The translations under genes and the position numbers were made by a program. 7,228 nucleotides of DNA from Syntrophobacterales bacterium (lineage in GTDB: Bacteria > Desulfobacterota > Syntrophobacteria > BM002), in the NCBI GenBank assembly GCA_030613915.1, contig JAUWKY010000115.1:1-7228 (forward strand), written 5' to 3'. Below the pieces are notes generated by a model. The model saw nothing but the letters and a program-made list of their open reading frames with translations, was not told the DNA's origin and searched no databases. Positions 5,600 to 7,228 of this stretch are shown here, in pieces; within the stretch, counting starts at the first letter, position 1; every line of letters starts with the position of its first letter.

Positions 5600-5632
5600 A
5601 GCGTTTCATTATAAGCATTGCATCAATTCTTT

Positions 5633-5650
5633 CGATCCATGTGTGGATCG
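5633..5650. repeat. Small perfect hairpin upstream of cbiE-cbiT
   Basis: CGATCCA (5633-5639) and TGGATCG (5644-5650) form a perfect seven-base stem with a four-base loop. It lies about 34 bases upstream of the cbiE-cbiT ribosome-binding site in the transcript and directly beside the larger GACGCGG palindrome. No T-run follows on the minus strand, so it is not a terminator. Its role is unknown; it could mark the edge of the inserted repeat or stabilise a processed 5' end. Confidence 0.4.
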
Positions 5651-5731
5651 GGACACGGGGACACTGAGATGGGGCGACGCGGCGAAGTTGACAAGATTCT
5701 CCGCGTCTCCGTCTCTCCGCGTCTCCGCGTC
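5651..5731. repeat. Imperfect long palindrome, GGACACGGGG...CCGCGTC type
   Basis: The left arm (about 5651-5682) runs GGACACGGGG to GACGCGG; the right arm (5701-5731) is built of CCGCGTCTCC units. The innermost seven bases GACGCGG (5676-5682) and CCGCGTC (5701-5707) pair perfectly around an 18-base centre, and the outer arms match imperfectly. The right arm contains short tandems of CCGCGTCTCC. This is a common intergenic repeat design in repeat-rich bacterial genomes. It fills half of the gap between cbiD and cbiE-cbiT. Confidence 0.65.
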
Positions 5732-5746
5732 GGTGTACTGGCCATC

Positions 5747-6868
5747 CTACGCCTTAAAGATGATTTGTCCATTATAGTCGAACAAAAACAAATGAATGTC
5801 CAGTTTGCCTTGGGAATGGTTCCTGCTCACTTCCATGGCTCTTTCTGAAAGCTTGGGAACAATGCTCTCTGTGCTCCTCGTCTCCTGCATAATCTCGAGG
5901 GCATGTCTGGCAGTGTTTGCTCCTACCAGTCTTTTTATTAGTTCCTCTGGTTCTCCGGCCTCTCGAGCCATCTCCCGTAAAATACCAAGATCCATGTTGG
6001 CGCTGCTGGCGTGGGTATAGTGCAGCCCCATGGCCATTTTTACCAGTTTGCCAATAAAGACCGAGTGAGTAACCTTGGTAAAGCCCAGTTTAACTGCTGC
6101 CTCCACACCGAATCCAAAAAAGTCGGCAATCTGGACAAAGCATTCCTCAGGTAGGGTGGTGAGCAGTCTCCTGGCAAATCGTTCGCTCTTGCCGCCGGTA
6201 CTCAGCACTAGTTCGCGGCCCGCAGCTCGTGCCACCGACAAAGCCGCCTCTATGGTTTCCTTGTACGCCTGGTGTGATAGCGGGCGGACAATTCCACTGG
6301 TGCCCAGGATGGAGAGGCCGCCCAGCACTCCCAGCCGGGGGTTAAGTGTCTTCTTGGCCAGAGTTTCGCCGTCAGTGACAAAAACTTCAACCTCAACTCG
6401 TTTGTCCCTCCCAGTTTCACAGGCGTCCAGCACTTCTTCTACCGCCCACTGGATCATCTGCCTGGGGACCGGATTGATGGCGGGCTCACCCACCTTTACC
6501 GGCAGTCCTGGCTTGGTAACCTCACCAACCCCTTCCCCGGCCTTATACACGATTTCAGTTTTAGCTTTCGTAGGCCCCAGGATCCGAACCCGCGCTCCAA
6601 TCTCTGCGCCGTGGGTCACATCGGGATCATCTCCTCCATCCTTGACAACTGAACATAGTGAAGTATTTCCGTCCAACAGGCTTCGGCGCAGAGGAACACT
6701 CAGGACTCTGCCTTCAGGAAGAGTCACTGAGATCGGATTCAGTGGCATACCGGTCAACAGGAGCTGAAGTGCACTTTTCGTGGCAGCAGCGGCCGCGGTT
6801 CCGGTGGTAAAACCCTCCCTCAGTTTTCCTTTTCGTCTACGCTTAGTCCGAGTTCGTTTAGCTGGCAT
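5747..6868 (-). CDS. cbiD: Cobalt-precorrin-5B C1-methyltransferase CbiD
   Basis: CbiD uses S-adenosylmethionine to methylate C1 of cobalt-precorrin-5B; it is specific to the anaerobic pathway and unrelated to the other corrin methylases. The 373 residues match the family in length and carry its signatures in order: LREGFTTGTAAAAATKSA (16-33), KDGGDDPDVTHGAEI (76-90), GEPAINPVPRQMI (127-139), NPRLGVLGGLSILGTSG (176-192), STGGKSERFARRL (223-235) and MAMGLHYTHASSANMD (278-293). The ATG at 6868 is the only usable start before the conserved core, but it has only a weak AAGG about 11 bases upstream. The first 15 residues are strongly basic (MPAKRTRTKRRRKGK), an unconserved-looking tail. It lies 123 bases after cbiC, a gap made of repeats. 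There is no sign of a frame break. Confidence 0.95.
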   Translation of the reverse strand: MPAKRTRTKRRRKGKLREGFTTGTAAAAATKSALQLLLTGMPLNPISVTLPEGRVLSVPLRRSLLDGNTSLCSVVKDGGDDPDVTHGAEIGARVRILGPTKAKTEIVYKAGEGVGEVTKPGLPVKVGEPAINPVPRQMIQWAVEEVLDACETGRDKRVEVEVFVTDGETLAKKTLNPRLGVLGGLSILGTSGIVRPLSHQAYKETIEAALSVARAAGRELVLSTGGKSERFARRLLTTLPEECFVQIADFFGFGVEAAVKLGFTKVTHSVFIGKLVKMAMGLHYTHASSANMDLGILREMAREAGEPEELIKRLVGANTARHALEIMQETRSTESIVPKLSERAMEVSRNHSQGKLDIHLFLFDYNGQIIFKA

Positions 6869-6889
6869 TGCAGCCCATGCCTTATCGAT

Positions 6890-6922
6890 ATTGTCCGTCG
6901 TCAGTGGCCCGTTGTCCGTTGT
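6890..6922. repeat. TTGTCCGT-type spacer repeat
   Basis: ATTGTCCGTCGT (6890-6901) and GTTGTCCGTTGT (6911-6922) are near-identical copies separated by CAGTGGCCC. On the minus strand this is an ACAACGGACAAC array of the kind that occurs as mosaic spacer DNA in many bacterial genomes. It lies 21 bases upstream of the cbiD start and may explain why cbiD has a poor ribosome-binding site. Confidence 0.55.
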
Positions 6923-6950
6923 AACTCACTTCGTTCGCCGCAGAGTGCCA

Positions 6951-7007
6951 AGCGCAGAGCGCATGGCGTGTGGTTGACACTTATTAATGCGCTATGCGCT
7001 ATGCGCT
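6951..7007. repeat. ATGCGCT tandem repeat and inverted repeat at the cbiC stop
   Basis: ATGCGCT occurs three times head to tail at 6987-7007 with a period of seven. Upstream, AGCGCAGAGCGCAT (6951-6964) is the inverse complement of ATGCGCTATGCGCT (6987-7000) with one mismatch, giving a 14-base stem around a 22-base loop. The cbiC stop codon (6994-6992) lies inside the stem and the last cbiC codons lie in the tandem. There is no T-run after the stem, so it is a hairpin rather than an intrinsic terminator; it could shield the cbiC 3' end from exonucleases, which is inference. Confidence 0.65.
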
Positions 7008-7228
7008 TTGCTCTTTTTCGCGGCCAGATTGGCAAGTCCATTGACCGCAGCGGCGGCAACAGCACTACCACCCTTTCTACCTCTAACACTAATGTATACA
7101 AGCCCGGAAGCCATCAACAGCTCTTTTGCTTCCGCAGCATTTACAAAGCCTACGGGCATGCCCACAACCAGACTCGGTTGGAGTATTCCCTGTTTATGGA
7201 GTCTCACCAATTCAATAAGCGCGGTGGG
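6992..7228 (-). CDS. cbiC: Cobalt-precorrin-8 methylmutase CbiC, C-terminal part (runs off right edge)
   Basis: CbiC moves the methyl group from C11 to C12 of cobalt-precorrin-8, giving cobyrinate, the last ring-making step. The window holds the last 78 codons, open to the right edge. They begin PTALIELVRLH, matching the family's NAPTAL region, followed by PSLVVGMPVGFVNAAEAKE and VYISVRGRKGGSAVAAAAVN, which are the classic C-terminal signatures of CbiC/CobH. The final residues, KKSKAHSA, extend past the usual end and are encoded partly by the ATGCGCT tandem repeat, which also supplies the TAG stop. This is the most upstream cobalamin gene visible, and the operon start must lie to the right of the window. 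Confidence 0.93.
   Translation of the reverse strand, partial: PTALIELVRLHKQGILQPSLVVGMPVGFVNAAEAKELLMASGLVYISVRGRKGGSAVAAAAVNGLANLAAKKSKAHSA

Noticed and set aside
5587..5746. Search for a cobalamin riboswitch in the gaps ahead of cbiE-cbiT and the other cbi genes
   Set aside because: I could not find the conserved B12-box core or a matching multi-helix layout in any gap; the sequence present is explained by repeats. The leader of the operon lies beyond the right edge.
6075..6767. Plus-strand frame of 230 codons
   Set aside because: It lies wholly antisense to cbiD, has a low-complexity serine/proline/threonine-rich composition and matches nothing; cbiD carries clear family motifs throughout.
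6987..7007. Tandem heptamers, and the nine-base CTTCGTG tandem at 4308-4334, considered as CRISPR
   Set aside because: The units are 7 and 9 bases with almost no spacer, far too short for CRISPR repeats and spacers.

Overview
The window carries the 3' part of an anaerobic (early cobalt insertion) cobalamin operon on the minus strand, read from the right edge leftwards: cbiC (partial, its 5' part lies off the right edge), cbiD, a cbiE-cbiT fusion, a cbiF-cbiG fusion and cbiH. Together these cover corrin-ring steps from cobalt-precorrin-3 to cobyrinate: C17 methylation and ring contraction (CbiH), C11 methylation (CbiF), lactone opening with loss of the C2 unit (CbiG), C1 methylation (CbiD), C5/C15 methylation and decarboxylation (CbiE-CbiT) and the final methyl shift (CbiC). 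CbiD and CbiG mark the anaerobic route. CbiL (C20 methylation), CbiJ (precorrin-6A reduction) and the cobalt chelatase are not in the window. No cobalamin riboswitch is visible; the operon's 5' end lies outside.

Downstream of cbiH on the same strand is a small stand-alone glycogen-binding (AMPK-beta/CBM48-like) protein, which ends at a strong intrinsic terminator. Facing it on the plus strand is a small unrecognised protein with a CxC and a CxxC pair. At the left edge lies the start of an IS481-family transposase on the minus strand, with its element end made of two direct repeats and set against a genome-type GC hairpin repeat.

The most distinctive property is the spacing. Cobalamin operon genes are usually tightly packed, yet here each gap from cbiC to cbiF-cbiG is about 120-260 nt and filled with short repetitive or palindromic sequence of a different kind: ATGCGCT tandems and TTGTCCG motifs, a GACGCGG/CCGCGTC palindrome, CTTCGTG tandems, and a pair of CCCCC...GGGGG hairpins. 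Two of these repeats run into coding sequence: one supplies the cbiC stop and tail, the other an N-terminal extension of cbiF-cbiG. cbiG and cbiH are the exception, overlapping by 109 nt in different frames.

Organism: a bacterium with an anaerobic B12 pathway and mosaic intergenic repeats. Such repeats are familiar from deltaproteobacterial, Chloroflexi and uncultivated candidate-phylum genomes, but the sequence here does not settle the phylum. I see no convincing wholly new multigene system; the novelty is in gene starts, overlaps and spacer repeats.
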